Shown here piece by piece: positions 23,588 to 32,515 of a DNA stretch of 39,595 nt. The notes under the pieces are model-generated. The model was not told the DNA's origin. It did not search any database and worked only from the letters and a program-made list of their open reading frames with translations. The position numbers and the translations under genes were made by a program. Origin of the DNA: Firmicutes bacterium CAG:24053_14 (GTDB taxonomy: Bacteria > Bacillota > Clostridia > Oscillospirales > Oscillospiraceae); NCBI GenBank assembly GCA_001916715.1, contig MNSZ01000056.1, positions 1 through 39,595 of the forward strand, given 5' to 3'. Each line of letters begins with the position of its first letter. Positions within the stretch are counted from its first letter, which is position 1.

Positions 23588-24583
23588 TTATTTATCGAGC
23601 TTTGCGAGCATCGCGTCGCAGACCTCGTCCATGTCGCCGACTATGCCGTAGGTGCAGTAGTTGAAGATCGCCGCATCCGGATCGGTGTTGACGGCAACGA
23701 CCGTGTCCGCATCGGAAAAGCCCGTGACGTGGTTCACGGCACCCGATACGCCGAAGGAGATGTACAGCTTCGGCTTTACCACAACGCCGGATTGCCCGAT
23801 AACGAGCTTGAACGGCAGCACGCCGCGGTCAAACACCGGCCTTGTGCAGGCAAGCTTTCCGCCCAGACGCTCTGCGAGGCGGCGGTAGCGCGGCAGCGCG
23901 TCCGCGCCCTTTATCGCGTTTCCGACGCACACGATAACGTCGGCGTCGGCAATGTTCAGGCTCTCGTCCATGTCGTCGGCGCGGAAATCGAGTATCTCGG
24001 TGCGGATATTTTCGACGGGGAAGTCGATACGCTCATCGATCACTTCATATTCGTGCGCACCGCAGGGAGTGTACTTAAACGTGCCGGGGCGGATGGTTCC
24101 GACCTGGGGGCGAGCCACGGGAACGGTGATAACGGCCATCATCTTGCCGCCCACGGCAGGCTCGACAAACTCAATGTCTGTCGTCTTAGGATCCCACACA
24201 AGCTCGGTCGCGTCCGAGGTGCAGCCGGTGCCGAGACGCGCGGCAAAGCGCGGAGCAAAGTCGCGGCCGTTTATCGTTCCGCCGACCATGACGGCCGTCG
24301 GATGGTATTTTTCGCACAGAACCGTGAACAGGTTCGTGTACGCGTCGTTGTTGAAGAAATCGTAGCCCGTGCCGGATACGCGGATGAGCTTATCCACGCC
24401 GCAGTCGAGCACCTTCTGAAGCTCACCGTCGCTTATCTCGCCGATAACGACCGCGGCAAGCTTTTCGCCGCTTGCGTCGCACAGCTTGCGCGTTTCAGAG
24501 CACAGCTCGAGCGATACCGGCAGAACGCTGTCGCCGTCGCGCTCGATAAAGACCCACATGTCCTTAAAATCAGTCTTGTTCAT
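23588..24583 (-). CDS. etfA: Electron transfer flavoprotein alpha subunit, copy 1
   Basis: 331 residues. The N-terminal half is the ETF fold (MWVFIERDGDSVLPVSLELC). The C-terminal FAD domain is complete: GQSGVVVKPKLYISFGVSGA, then NHVTGFSDADTVVAVNTD. It forms a heterodimer with EtfB and passes electrons from a dehydrogenase. The ATG at 24583 follows AAGGAGG; an upstream in-frame ATG at 24637 would lack this site and conserved sequence. It is the last gene of the operon, after etfB copy 1 and a GlcD/LctD-like dehydrogenase. That order suggests an electron-confurcating 2-hydroxyacid dehydrogenase complex like LctBCD of acetogens (inference). Confidence 0.93.
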   Translation of the reverse strand: MNKTDFKDMWVFIERDGDSVLPVSLELCSETRKLCDASGEKLAAVVIGEISDGELQKVLDCGVDKLIRVSGTGYDFFNNDAYTNLFTVLCEKYHPTAVMVGGTINGRDFAPRFAARLGTGCTSDATELVWDPKTTDIEFVEPAVGGKMMAVITVPVARPQVGTIRPGTFKYTPCGAHEYEVIDERIDFPVENIRTEILDFRADDMDESLNIADADVIVCVGNAIKGADALPRYRRLAERLGGKLACTRPVFDRGVLPFKLVIGQSGVVVKPKLYISFGVSGAVNHVTGFSDADTVVAVNTDPDAAIFNYCTYGIVGDMDEVCDAMLAKLDK

Positions 24584-24596
24584 ACCTGCAACCTCC

Positions 24597-25391
24597 TTAA
24601 AGCACATCGGCAATAAGCTCAAGAAGCTTATCGACATTCTTTTCCGTGCTGCCCTCGTCGATCATGCTGCCCTTGGAGCCTGTCTCGGGCGGATAGGTGC
24701 GCGGAACCTTCGTCGGCGAGCCGGGATCGCCGATCTGCTCGGGATCGAGTCCGGGGATCGTGTAGGAGTCGTACACCTCGATCTCGGCCGTGCGCGAAGC
24801 CTTCCAGCTCTTGAGGTTGGGAATGCGCGCGCGGAAGTTTGCCTTTTCGACCGTCAGCAGGCAGGGGTACTGTGCCTTGAGCACCTCAACTCCGCGCTCA
24901 AGATCGCGCTCTGCGGTGATGGTGCGTGCGTCGGTATCGACCTCAACGATCTTTGCGGTGGACGATATCTGGCTTGCGCCGAAGCGCTCAGCCAGCTGCG
25001 AGCCCATCTGGCCGGTCGCGCCGTCGAGCGATTCCTTGCCGCAGAATATAAGGTCAAAATCGCCGAGCATTTTGGCTGCCGAGACGATAACGTAGCTCGT
25101 TGCGAGCGTGTCGGCATTTGCAAATGCGCGGTCGGACAGCAGCACGGCTCTGTCGGCTCCTGCGGCGAGACACTCGCGCAGAGCTTCCTTGGCCATATCC
25201 GGTCCCATGGTGATGACGGTGATGCTGCCGCCGTGAGCTTCCTTGACTCTGACCGCCGCTTCAAGCGCGTTTGCGTCCAGCGGATTGAGTATCGCCGGAA
25301 CGCCGGCGCGTATAAGACTGCCGGTCACGGGGTCCATTTTAACAAGGTTTATATCGGGAACCTGCTTTACGCAGACAAGAATATTCAGCAT
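24597..25391 (-). CDS. etfB: Electron transfer flavoprotein beta subunit, copy 1
   Basis: 264 residues. MLNILVCVKQVPDINLVKMD, then NPLDANALEAAVRVKE and AGADRAVLLSDRAFANAD are EtfB hallmarks. The ETF-beta signature region is RDLERGVEVLKAQYPCLLTV. It binds FAD or AMP and pairs with EtfA copy 1, 13 nt downstream. The preceding dehydrogenase gene ends 3 nt before its start. Confidence 0.93.
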   Translation of the reverse strand: MLNILVCVKQVPDINLVKMDPVTGSLIRAGVPAILNPLDANALEAAVRVKEAHGGSITVITMGPDMAKEALRECLAAGADRAVLLSDRAFANADTLATSYVIVSAAKMLGDFDLIFCGKESLDGATGQMGSQLAERFGASQISSTAKIVEVDTDARTITAERDLERGVEVLKAQYPCLLTVEKANFRARIPNLKSWKASRTAEIEVYDSYTIPGLDPEQIGDPGSPTKVPRTYPPETGSKGSMIDEGSTEKNVDKLLELIADVL

Positions 25392-25394
25392 TTC

Positions 25395-26828
25395 TCAGCC
25401 CTCCTCGACGTTCGTGCAGACCTTGCCGGGGTTGAGTATACCCTTGGGGTCAAACACCTGCTTTATCGCCTGCATCAGCCCGAATGCCGTCTCGCCGACC
25501 GATTTGAGCAGATACTGCTTCTTGGCATGGCCGATGGCGTGCTCGCCGGAGACCTGGCCGCCGAACTCGGTGCACTTTGCGTAGCACTTGTCCATAACGG
25601 CCTTGCTGCGGCGCTTGAACTCGTCAAGCTCCATGTCGTTTGCGCAGCAGTAGATGTGCAGGTTGCCGTCGCCGGCGTGGCCGAAGTTGCGGATGGCAAT
25701 GCCCTCTGCCTTGCCGGCTGCGCGGGTGTAGACGAGAAATTCGGCGATGCGGTCAACGGGAACGACAACGTCCAGCTCGTCAAGGAGCTTCGTGTCGGCC
25801 TCAATGACGGTGAGGAACGCGCTGCGCGCCGCCCAAACGTCCTTTTTCAGGCCGTCTGTCCAAACAACGAGCGTATCGTATGCGCCGCACTTTTCGGCAA
25901 GCTCGCCGAGGCGATCCATCTTCGCGGTAAGCTCCGCCTCGCTGTCGCCGACCAGAGTCACGAGTATATACGCGCCGGCCTCCTTACCGTTTACGACCGT
26001 CGGGAACACGCTGTTGCCCGTGAAGGCCGCGGAGGAATCGACGATGTCGCGCTCCATGAATTCGATCGACTGAGGATCAAGGTTTGCAAGCTTTATCTGC
26101 GGAACTGAGGCGATAGCGGTCTCAACATCCGCAAAGGGGAGAATGAGGCTTACGTCCATGTTCGGCTTGGGAATGAGCTTGAGCGTAAGCTCGGTGATGA
26201 TACCGAGTGTGCCCTCCGAGCCGATCATCAGGTGCAGCAGACTGTAGCCCGAGCTTGTCTTGCAAACGGTCTTGCCAAGCTCCATAACTCTGCCGTCGGG
26301 CAGAACAACGGTCATTGCAAGAACGTAGTCGCGCGTAACGCCGTACTTGACGGCGCGCATGCCGCCTGCGTTTGTCGAAACATTGCCGCCGACCGTCGCG
26401 GTCTTTTCGCCGGGATCAGGCGGATACATAAGGCCGCGCGTCAGCGCGTCGGCAGCCAGATCGCACAGCAGAACGCCCGGCTGAATATGCACGACGAGAT
26501 TGTTCATGTCGTAGGAGAGAATTTTGTTCATGCGCGTTGTGCAGAGCACTACGCCGCCGCACAGCGGCACGCAGCCGCCGACAAGACCCGTGCCTGCGCC
26601 GCGCGGAGTCACGGGGATGTTGTTTTCATAGCAAAGGCGCATTATCTGCGAGACTTCCTCGGTGCTCTCGACCTCGCAGACGACCTCCGGATAGTATTTG
26701 CCGTAAATCGGCATTTCGTCGTGGCTGAAATCGTCCTTCACCGCATCCTTGGCGAAAAAGCGCTTCGCGCCGACGATGGCCTGAAGCTTCTCAGCAATCT
26801 CAGGCGTGATTTTGTTATACTTCGTCAT
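25395..26828 (-). CDS. FAD-linked 2-hydroxyacid dehydrogenase (GlcD/LctD-type)
   Basis: 477 residues, the size of GlcD and the acetogen LctD. FAD-binding (PCMH) motifs are TPRGAGTGLVGGCVPLCGG and ATVGGNVSTNAGGMRAVKYG, followed by the C-terminal oxidase domain with FGHAGDGNLHIYCC and SGEHAIGHAKKQY. The family oxidises D-lactate, glycolate or other 2-hydroxyacids. The ATG at 26828 follows GAGGAGG; longer starts lack one. Neighbours etfB/etfA downstream and a LarA-like racemase upstream suggest oxidation of one enantiomer of a hydroxyacid with electrons going to Etf. D-lactate is the most likely substrate but not proven. Confidence 0.9.
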   Translation of the reverse strand: MTKYNKITPEIAEKLQAIVGAKRFFAKDAVKDDFSHDEMPIYGKYYPEVVCEVESTEEVSQIMRLCYENNIPVTPRGAGTGLVGGCVPLCGGVVLCTTRMNKILSYDMNNLVVHIQPGVLLCDLAADALTRGLMYPPDPGEKTATVGGNVSTNAGGMRAVKYGVTRDYVLAMTVVLPDGRVMELGKTVCKTSSGYSLLHLMIGSEGTLGIITELTLKLIPKPNMDVSLILPFADVETAIASVPQIKLANLDPQSIEFMERDIVDSSAAFTGNSVFPTVVNGKEAGAYILVTLVGDSEAELTAKMDRLGELAEKCGAYDTLVVWTDGLKKDVWAARSAFLTVIEADTKLLDELDVVVPVDRIAEFLVYTRAAGKAEGIAIRNFGHAGDGNLHIYCCANDMELDEFKRRSKAVMDKCYAKCTEFGGQVSGEHAIGHAKKQYLLKSVGETAFGLMQAIKQVFDPKGILNPGKVCTNVEEG

Positions 26829-26839
26829 TTCAGACCTCC

Positions 26840-28099
26840 TCATTGATTTGCAATGATGACCGATATCCCGTTCGGGATAACCGTCAAGGTTTTCGAGTTG
26901 CCGTATTTGGCGGCTTTCAAAGCTGCGTCCAGATTTGGCGCGTACTGCATCTTCATGTCCTCGATCGTTTTTTGCATTTCGGGGCGAGAGACGACAATGA
27001 CCTTGTGATGCATCAGTATTCGGGCAAGAATCTGACTTTCCCACTGGTCGGGCGCGGTTTTGTCCTGCGGAGTGGCCATTTGCCGGGCGTATAGCTCAGC
27101 CGGACTTTTGCAGTCGCGCAGGGCTTTGTAAAACCCCTCGCCTCCGTGACCGTCGGCGCATTCGGCGCACATTATTATTGTGCCGCCACTGCGGCAGCTG
27201 GCCTCTGCGGCGGTCATACCCTTTACACATTGGTAAAGGTTCTGGTCGAGCGGAGCGCCTCCGTTTGAAGTTATGACGATATCGGCTATCTGCGCTTTTA
27301 CCCGGCAATAGCCAAGAAGAAAATCGCAGCCCGTGCGGTGTGCCGTTACATAGTTGCCGGCGAAAGCCGCAACGGTCTTTTTGCTCTCGTCGATGACGAC
27401 GTTGACGATGTATGCAAGCTTAGCAAGACGCGCTGCCTCAAGCATATCACAATGTAGGGGGTTGTTGTCAAGTATCCCTGTGCGTGCAAAGGGGCTGTCG
27501 ATGAATTTGCTGCAATGATTTCCGAGGACCGTGACCTTGTCGCATATTCCGGGCAGAACGCTTTTTCTTCCGCCGGAGAAGCCGGCAAAAAAGTGAGGCT
27601 CAATAAATCCCTCTGCGATGAGAAGATCGGTTTCGGCGGCAAGCCTGTCGATTACGCACGGCGCGCCGGAGGGCAGAGTGCCTATACGCACGTTCGATTT
27701 CTCGTCGCGGCAGTCGTGGACGACTATGCGGCAGCTTTCCATGATCCTGCTGCCGAGCTTTGCGGCAAGCTCGGCGGTCGATGTAGGGCGGTGAAAGCCC
27801 GTTGCAACGAGCAGCGTGACCACAATGTCCGGATTTCCCTCGCGCAGCTCAAGCAGCATGTTGGGGATGATATCCCGGCTCGGCACAGGGCGAGTGTGGT
27901 CGGAAATGATGATAACGCAGTTTTTCTTTCCGCGTGCAAGCTCGCTCAGGCGAGGACTGTCTATCGGCCTGAGCATTGCACGGCGGACTATATCGCTTCC
28001 GCTTCCGCTTGAGCGGAGCTTATCTATACTCGAGGTCAGAACATTGGCACTGCCCTCGTTAAATTCAATGTATGTGTTCCCGTAGGGGATCTTCAGCAT
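26840..28099 (-). CDS. larA: LarA-family nickel-pincer racemase/epimerase (lactate racemase-like)
   Basis: 419 residues, the usual length. Residues matching Lactobacillus plantarum LarA are present with a constant offset of five: His103 in TGFHRP, His169 in EPHFFAGFSGG, Lys179 in GGRKSVLPG and His195 in LGNHCSKF. In LarA these hold the nickel-pincer cofactor (Lys184) and act in hydride transfer (His108, His174, His200). Also SDHTRPVPSRD. The ATG at 28099 is preferred over a TTG two codons earlier because AGGTGG sits 5 nt upstream of it. The maturation genes larB, larC and larE are not in this window. The family also includes malate and sugar-acid racemases, so substrate is open. Confidence 0.85.
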   Translation of the reverse strand: MLKIPYGNTYIEFNEGSANVLTSSIDKLRSSGSGSDIVRRAMLRPIDSPRLSELARGKKNCVIIISDHTRPVPSRDIIPNMLLELREGNPDIVVTLLVATGFHRPTSTAELAAKLGSRIMESCRIVVHDCRDEKSNVRIGTLPSGAPCVIDRLAAETDLLIAEGFIEPHFFAGFSGGRKSVLPGICDKVTVLGNHCSKFIDSPFARTGILDNNPLHCDMLEAARLAKLAYIVNVVIDESKKTVAAFAGNYVTAHRTGCDFLLGYCRVKAQIADIVITSNGGAPLDQNLYQCVKGMTAAEASCRSGGTIIMCAECADGHGGEGFYKALRDCKSPAELYARQMATPQDKTAPDQWESQILARILMHHKVIVVSRPEMQKTIEDMKMQYAPNLDAALKAAKYGNSKTLTVIPNGISVIIANQ

Positions 28100-28101
28100 G
28101 G

Positions 28102-29064
28102 TCAACCACCTGCTTTCTCTATAAGCTTGTCAAGCACCAATGTGCAGTCAGCGATGACGGAGAAGTCCGCGTATTCGTGGATGGGCGCTTTCGGGTCGTG
28201 ATTGACGGCGTATATCTTCTTTGCGCCCGATATGCCGCTAAGATGCTGCACAGCGCCCGATATGCCGAAGGCAATGTAAATGTCCGGCCTTACAGAAACG
28301 CCGGTCTGGCCGACCTGATGGGCATATCCTGCATATCCGGCTGCAACAGCCGCGCGCGAAGCTCCGACCGCGGCACCGAGCATGTCGGCAAGGGTGTGCA
28401 GCTTTTTGAAGTTTTCCCGGCTGCCCATGCCGAGCCCTCCGGAGACGATGATGTTTGCGCCCGTAAGGTCTGTGCCGAACACCGCGTCCTCAATAATACG
28501 GGTCTGCGTCCAAATATGCTTTGCCTCGCAGCAGGGGATGAGAGGCATGCCCACTTTTTGCGCGTTTTCGGAAAAAGCGAGCTTGAATACGCCCTTGCGC
28601 ACGGTTGCAAGGACCGGGGTGCACGTATTTTCTATATGAGCGAGCTTTCTGCCGCCGAAGGCAGGCCGGGTCTGGCGCAATGTGCCGTGTTCTGCCCAGC
28701 TGAGCGCCGTGCAGTCCGCTGTTATGCCGCAGCTGAGCTTCGCGGCCGTCATCGGAGCGACACAGCAGAAAAACGACGAGCTTTCAAACAGAATAAACTC
28801 GGGCTTTTCCGAGAGAGCGTATTGCGATATGCTCTCTGCCGCCGCAACAGGTGCGTTGATATCCTGAACCGAAAGCGCAATGCGCGCCAGGCGGTCGGCT
28901 CCTGCGTATATGAGCTGCCCTGCATCAACAGGCTCGGTGGACGAGACTATAACGGCCGTGAGCGATAACTCTCTTTCGCTGCAAAGCTCAAAGGCTCGGC
29001 GAACAAGTCCGAGAAAGGACGGCGATATCTCACTGCCTACGACGATCGCGTTAGGTCTATTCAT
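28102..29064 (-). CDS. etfA: Electron transfer flavoprotein alpha subunit, copy 2
   Basis: 320 residues. The FAD domain ends with GQTGVSVRPDIYIAFGISGA, then VQHLSGISGAKKIYAVNHD. The N-terminal half has diverged strongly from copy 1 (MNRPNAIVVGSEISPS), so this is a separate paralogue rather than a recent duplicate. The start overlaps the end of etfB copy 2 by 8 nt and the stop is 2 nt before larA. It probably serves the FAD oxidase and iron-sulfur protein further upstream. Confidence 0.9.
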   Translation of the reverse strand: MNRPNAIVVGSEISPSFLGLVRRAFELCSERELSLTAVIVSSTEPVDAGQLIYAGADRLARIALSVQDINAPVAAAESISQYALSEKPEFILFESSSFFCCVAPMTAAKLSCGITADCTALSWAEHGTLRQTRPAFGGRKLAHIENTCTPVLATVRKGVFKLAFSENAQKVGMPLIPCCEAKHIWTQTRIIEDAVFGTDLTGANIIVSGGLGMGSRENFKKLHTLADMLGAAVGASRAAVAAGYAGYAHQVGQTGVSVRPDIYIAFGISGAVQHLSGISGAKKIYAVNHDPKAPIHEYADFSVIADCTLVLDKLIEKAGG

Positions 29065-29842
29065 CGCGGTTGCCTCCTTTGATCAGCTCAATGAGCGCCT
29101 GCGCGCCTGCGTCCGCATCGGTGCAGACACATCTTTTGCCTTTTCTGAAGCTCATGGTCTCGACCGCCGCTGTGCGTGTCGGCGAGCCGTGCAGGCCGGC
29201 GTTTTCGGCGGAAATCCCGATGTCGGCAAGCGTAAGGCGCTCTATGGCGGCTTTTTTGCTTCGGCGCATGCCCATGACGGTCGGGCTGCGCACCATATCC
29301 GTTCCGTTGCAGACAGAGAGCACTGCCGGAACGGCACCTTCGTATTCTGCCGAAACGCCGTCGTTTGTGCAGCATATTCTCAGCGTATCGCCGTCGATAC
29401 CGAATGCGGTCACGGCTGCCGCCATCGGCAGGCCGAGCCGCTCGGACAGCTGCGGAGCAATGTGCCCGGTCTCACTGTCGATCGCTTTGCGCCCACAGAG
29501 AACGAGATCAAAGCCGCCGAGTCTGTTTATTGCCGCGGCAAGGATATTTGCCGTGACTAAAGTATCAGAGCCGGCGAGAGCGCTGTCACAAATGAGGACA
29601 GCACGGTCAGCGCCGGCTGCAATAGCATCTCGCAGAGCGTTCTCTGCGTAGGAAGGAGCCATGGTGACGACAGTCACCATGGTCTCCGGGGCATTATCTT
29701 TGATCCTGAGCGCAAGCTCAAGGGCATAGGCGTCGGCAGGGTTTATTCCGAGTTTTCCGCCCGAGAGCCTGTCGTCATTGTCGGTAAGCGAGTCAGTAAA
29801 CGTGGCCTGAGAAACGATCTTCAGGCATACCAATATATTCAT
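29057..29842 (-). CDS. etfB: Electron transfer flavoprotein beta subunit, copy 2
   Basis: 261 residues. MNILVCLKIVSQATFTDSLT, GINPADAYALELALRIKD and AGADRAVLICDSALAGSDTL are EtfB-type. The signature region is poorly kept (CCTNDGVSAEYEGAVPAVLS), unlike in copy 1, so its partner or cofactor use may differ. The ATG at 29842 follows GGAGGCGCT; an upstream in-frame ATG at 29884 lies in the kinase gene. It overlaps etfA copy 2 by 8 nt. Confidence 0.9.
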   Translation of the reverse strand: MNILVCLKIVSQATFTDSLTDNDDRLSGGKLGINPADAYALELALRIKDNAPETMVTVVTMAPSYAENALRDAIAAGADRAVLICDSALAGSDTLVTANILAAAINRLGGFDLVLCGRKAIDSETGHIAPQLSERLGLPMAAAVTAFGIDGDTLRICCTNDGVSAEYEGAVPAVLSVCNGTDMVRSPTVMGMRRSKKAAIERLTLADIGISAENAGLHGSPTRTAAVETMSFRKGKRCVCTDADAGAQALIELIKGGNRDE

Positions 29843-29855
29843 AGCGCCTCCGAAA

Positions 29856-31367
29856 TCAGATGATATCGTGATAGACCTCTGCAAGAGCTTTCTGTATCGT
29901 GCGGTAATCTTTGAAGCCTTTTTCGTAGATCTCCACGTTTTCGGGAATGGGGGTCACGACGTCGGCAACGGTGACGCACTTTTTGACGCTGTCGTCAAAA
30001 TCAGCGAACACGCCGGTAGCAACGCCTGCGAGCATAGCCGAGCCGAGGGATGAGTCGTTATCTACGGTGCTCGTGAGCGGAGTGGCCAAAACGTCGGCGA
30101 GTATCTGCCGCCAAAGCCTGCCCTTTGCTCCGCCGCCGATAATGCGGTATTCGCTGACGGCGATCTTCTGCGCCTTTATCTCCTCAAGACAGTCGCGCAT
30201 GGAGTAGGATATGCCCTCCATAACGGCGCGCGTAAAGTGGCCCTTCGTATGGTGCATGCCGGCGCCGACAAAGCTTGCGCGCAGCTTGTCGTCGTAATAC
30301 GGAGTCATCTCGCCGAGAAGGTAGGGATGGAAATAGAGCTTTTCGCTGCCGGCAGGAACTGCCTCGGCGGCGCGGTTTAGCACCTCGTAAGCGCTCGTGC
30401 CCTTTTCCTCGGCGATCCGGGATTCGTCGGTCCCGAATATATCCCTGTACCACTTGTAAGACGCAGCGCAGCTTCTTGTTCCGGTTCCGGGATACCAGAG
30501 ACCGGGGATAACGTGGCGGTAGTTAAAAAACTGATGACTTGCTATCGGACCTGAGGTTATGGGGCATATGCGGCCGGCAGTTGCAAGCTTTACGGTCGCG
30601 CAGCCCTCTGCAATGGCTCCGGAGGCGTAGACCTCCAAAGCCGTATCCGTTGTGCCGGTTATGACCGGCGTTCCGGCTGCAAGCCCGGTCGCCGCGGCGA
30701 TCTCGGGAAGAACAAAACCGGCAATGTCACCGGGCTGCTTGATCTCCGGCAGCATATCGGCGGAAACACCGGCAAGCTCGCAAAGCTCCGGGACCCAGCG
30801 GCTCGTGTGATCGTTGCAGAGCATCGCGCCCATCGCTTCGATCGAGTCTGTGCAGAAATCCCCGGTTATGCGGTGGCGCACATAGTCCTTTGCAAAGTAA
30901 ACACGGCGTGTGTTTTTGATAACCTCCGGCTCATTTTCACGCAGCCACATCATCTGCGGCAAGGTCCATGCCGGACTTACGGAGTTCGCGGAGCTTTCTC
31001 TGAGCAGCTCGGAGAAGTTTTCTTTCAAAAACTTTGTCTGTGCGCCGCTTCTTGCGTCCGACCAGTGGATGAATCTGCGCAGAGGCTTATCGTCTGCGCC
31101 GCAGAGCACTGCCATGTGCGTTGCGGCATCAATGGCCAGCGCCGATATCGCTTTGCCGTCGATCCCAGCCTTTTCGATGCATGCCTTGATATTTACTATG
31201 ACCGCGTCGAAAAGATCATCGGCATCCTGCTCGAGCCAGCCGGGCTTCGGAGAATATGCAGGATATTCGCGCGAGGCTGTAGCAAGCACATTGCCCTGCG
31301 AATCTATAAGCGTTGCCTTGGAGGATGATCCGCCAAGGTCTACGCCCAAAAGTAGTTTTTCTGCCAT
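29856..31367 (-). CDS. FGGY-family carbohydrate kinase (xylulokinase-like)
   Basis: 503 residues, typical of XylB-like kinases. The N-terminal phosphate loop is GVDLGGSSSKATLID and the substrate region HWSDARS. The catalytic-base segment is GTTDTALEVYASG, and the FGGY signature area is YLLGEMTPYYDD then HTKGHFTRAVMEGISY. It phosphorylates a polyol, ketose or sugar acid with ATP. In this cluster, a sugar kinase between an iron-sulfur protein and an Etf pair is unusual. I infer it activates the product of the oxidation steps. Xylulose is not implied by the context. Confidence 0.85.
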   Translation of the reverse strand: MAEKLLLGVDLGGSSSKATLIDSQGNVLATASREYPAYSPKPGWLEQDADDLFDAVIVNIKACIEKAGIDGKAISALAIDAATHMAVLCGADDKPLRRFIHWSDARSGAQTKFLKENFSELLRESSANSVSPAWTLPQMMWLRENEPEVIKNTRRVYFAKDYVRHRITGDFCTDSIEAMGAMLCNDHTSRWVPELCELAGVSADMLPEIKQPGDIAGFVLPEIAAATGLAAGTPVITGTTDTALEVYASGAIAEGCATVKLATAGRICPITSGPIASHQFFNYRHVIPGLWYPGTGTRSCAASYKWYRDIFGTDESRIAEEKGTSAYEVLNRAAEAVPAGSEKLYFHPYLLGEMTPYYDDKLRASFVGAGMHHTKGHFTRAVMEGISYSMRDCLEEIKAQKIAVSEYRIIGGGAKGRLWRQILADVLATPLTSTVDNDSSLGSAMLAGVATGVFADFDDSVKKCVTVADVVTPIPENVEIYEKGFKDYRTIQKALAEVYHDII

Positions 31368-31382
31368 AATAGCACCGCCTTA

Positions 31383-32477
31383 TCAGCAAAGTCCGTCCAG
31401 GATCTCGTAAATGTCAGCGATCTTTACGCCGTCGGTAGCATACTTGCTCATGATATAGAAATCGTCGGGTGAGGCGGTTATGATAAGGTCGCTGCCGAGG
31501 CGCACGGCGTCCTCGCATCTTACGCGCACCATCTGCGCGGCGACCTCGGGCGCGTACATATCAAACGGCACTGTGCCGATACAGCGTGACATTTTTCCGT
31601 TAAGGAACAGCTCGGTCAGTTCAATGCCGCAGGCGTCTGCGATTGCCTTGAAGGGCGCGATCTCATCGAGAGCGCGTGTGAGCTTTACCGGCTCCTGAAG
31701 CGAACCGGCAATGCCGGCCTTTTTGACCTTGAGCTTGCCGTCGGCGATCAGAGCGGCTATGAACGCTGTCGCGGTTACGATCTCGATCCCACTCAGCAGA
31801 CCCCATGCGCCGTACTGCTCTTTGAACATCGCGGCGTCGGCAGGGTTTAAAACGACCAGAGTTTTTGCGCCGGTGTCGGCGATCATTTTCGCCGTGTGTG
31901 CCGCAACTGCCTGAACGTCACCCGTGTAGCCCATAAGCTCGCCAAGGTATGCGCCGGATGCAGGCTCGTCGGCGAGAACGGTGAAGTCAATGCCGGCCTT
32001 TTTGAGAATGCTTATGGCATGAACGCCGGTGTCTGCGCGCATTGCCTCGGCTGTCTGACCGATGAACAGAAGTACCTCGGCCTTCTCGGGCAGCTTGCCT
32101 GCTTTTTCAAAAAGCTTACCCATTGCGCTAAGACCGAAGATGTTGCCGCATTCGCTTATGGTGTCGATCATCTTGATCACGGCTGCCGGAGCGAGATCTT
32201 CAACGACCGCGCGCATTCTTGCTTCGCGTGTGTATTCGCTGGGCTTGTAGCCTGTGACGCAATCGTTTGCGCATGCGTCGCACAGCGTGCAGTGGTACAT
32301 TGCCTCGGCAATATCTTTGTCAAACTCTGTTCCGCGTTCGATCATCGAGATCATCAGACCTCTTGCGCGCGGAGTCCATGCCTCGCTGCCGGTTGCTCCG
32401 GCGACGGGGCAGATATGGCGGCACATCCAGCAGAATCTGCATGCGTCGGCCTGTCTTGCACTGTCTTTAGAAAACAT
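31383..32477 (-). CDS. Iron-sulfur protein of the GlpC/GlcF/HdrD type with degenerate CCG domains
   Basis: 364 residues. The N-terminus has two complete 4Fe-4S motifs: Cys13, 16, 19, 23 (CRFCWMCRHICP) and Cys63, 66, 69, 73 (CTLCDACANDC). The rest aligns by eye with the two CCG (DUF224) repeats of GlpC/GlcF. Their cluster cysteines are lost: FIGQT stands for FxGC, EPASGA for the CCG segment, LNPAD for CPxC, EPVKL for DPCHL, RCIGTV for CCG and ASPDD for CPxC. It would thus relay electrons but not bind a CCG cluster. Upstream is an FAD oxidase; downstream a kinase and etfBA copy 2. Confidence 0.85.
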   Translation of the reverse strand: MFSKDSARQADACRFCWMCRHICPVAGATGSEAWTPRARGLMISMIERGTEFDKDIAEAMYHCTLCDACANDCVTGYKPSEYTREARMRAVVEDLAPAAVIKMIDTISECGNIFGLSAMGKLFEKAGKLPEKAEVLLFIGQTAEAMRADTGVHAISILKKAGIDFTVLADEPASGAYLGELMGYTGDVQAVAAHTAKMIADTGAKTLVVLNPADAAMFKEQYGAWGLLSGIEIVTATAFIAALIADGKLKVKKAGIAGSLQEPVKLTRALDEIAPFKAIADACGIELTELFLNGKMSRCIGTVPFDMYAPEVAAQMVRVRCEDAVRLGSDLIITASPDDFYIMSKYATDGVKIADIYEILDGLC

Positions 32478-32515
32478 ATCAAAACCTCTTTATCGCAAAA
32501 TTTTTCCGCGCCTTT

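Noticed and set aside
24486..26108. Long open frame on the plus strand opposite the etf and dehydrogenase genes
   Set aside because: Antisense of etfA/etfB/glcD-type genes with complete motifs. The product looks like low-complexity antisense translation.
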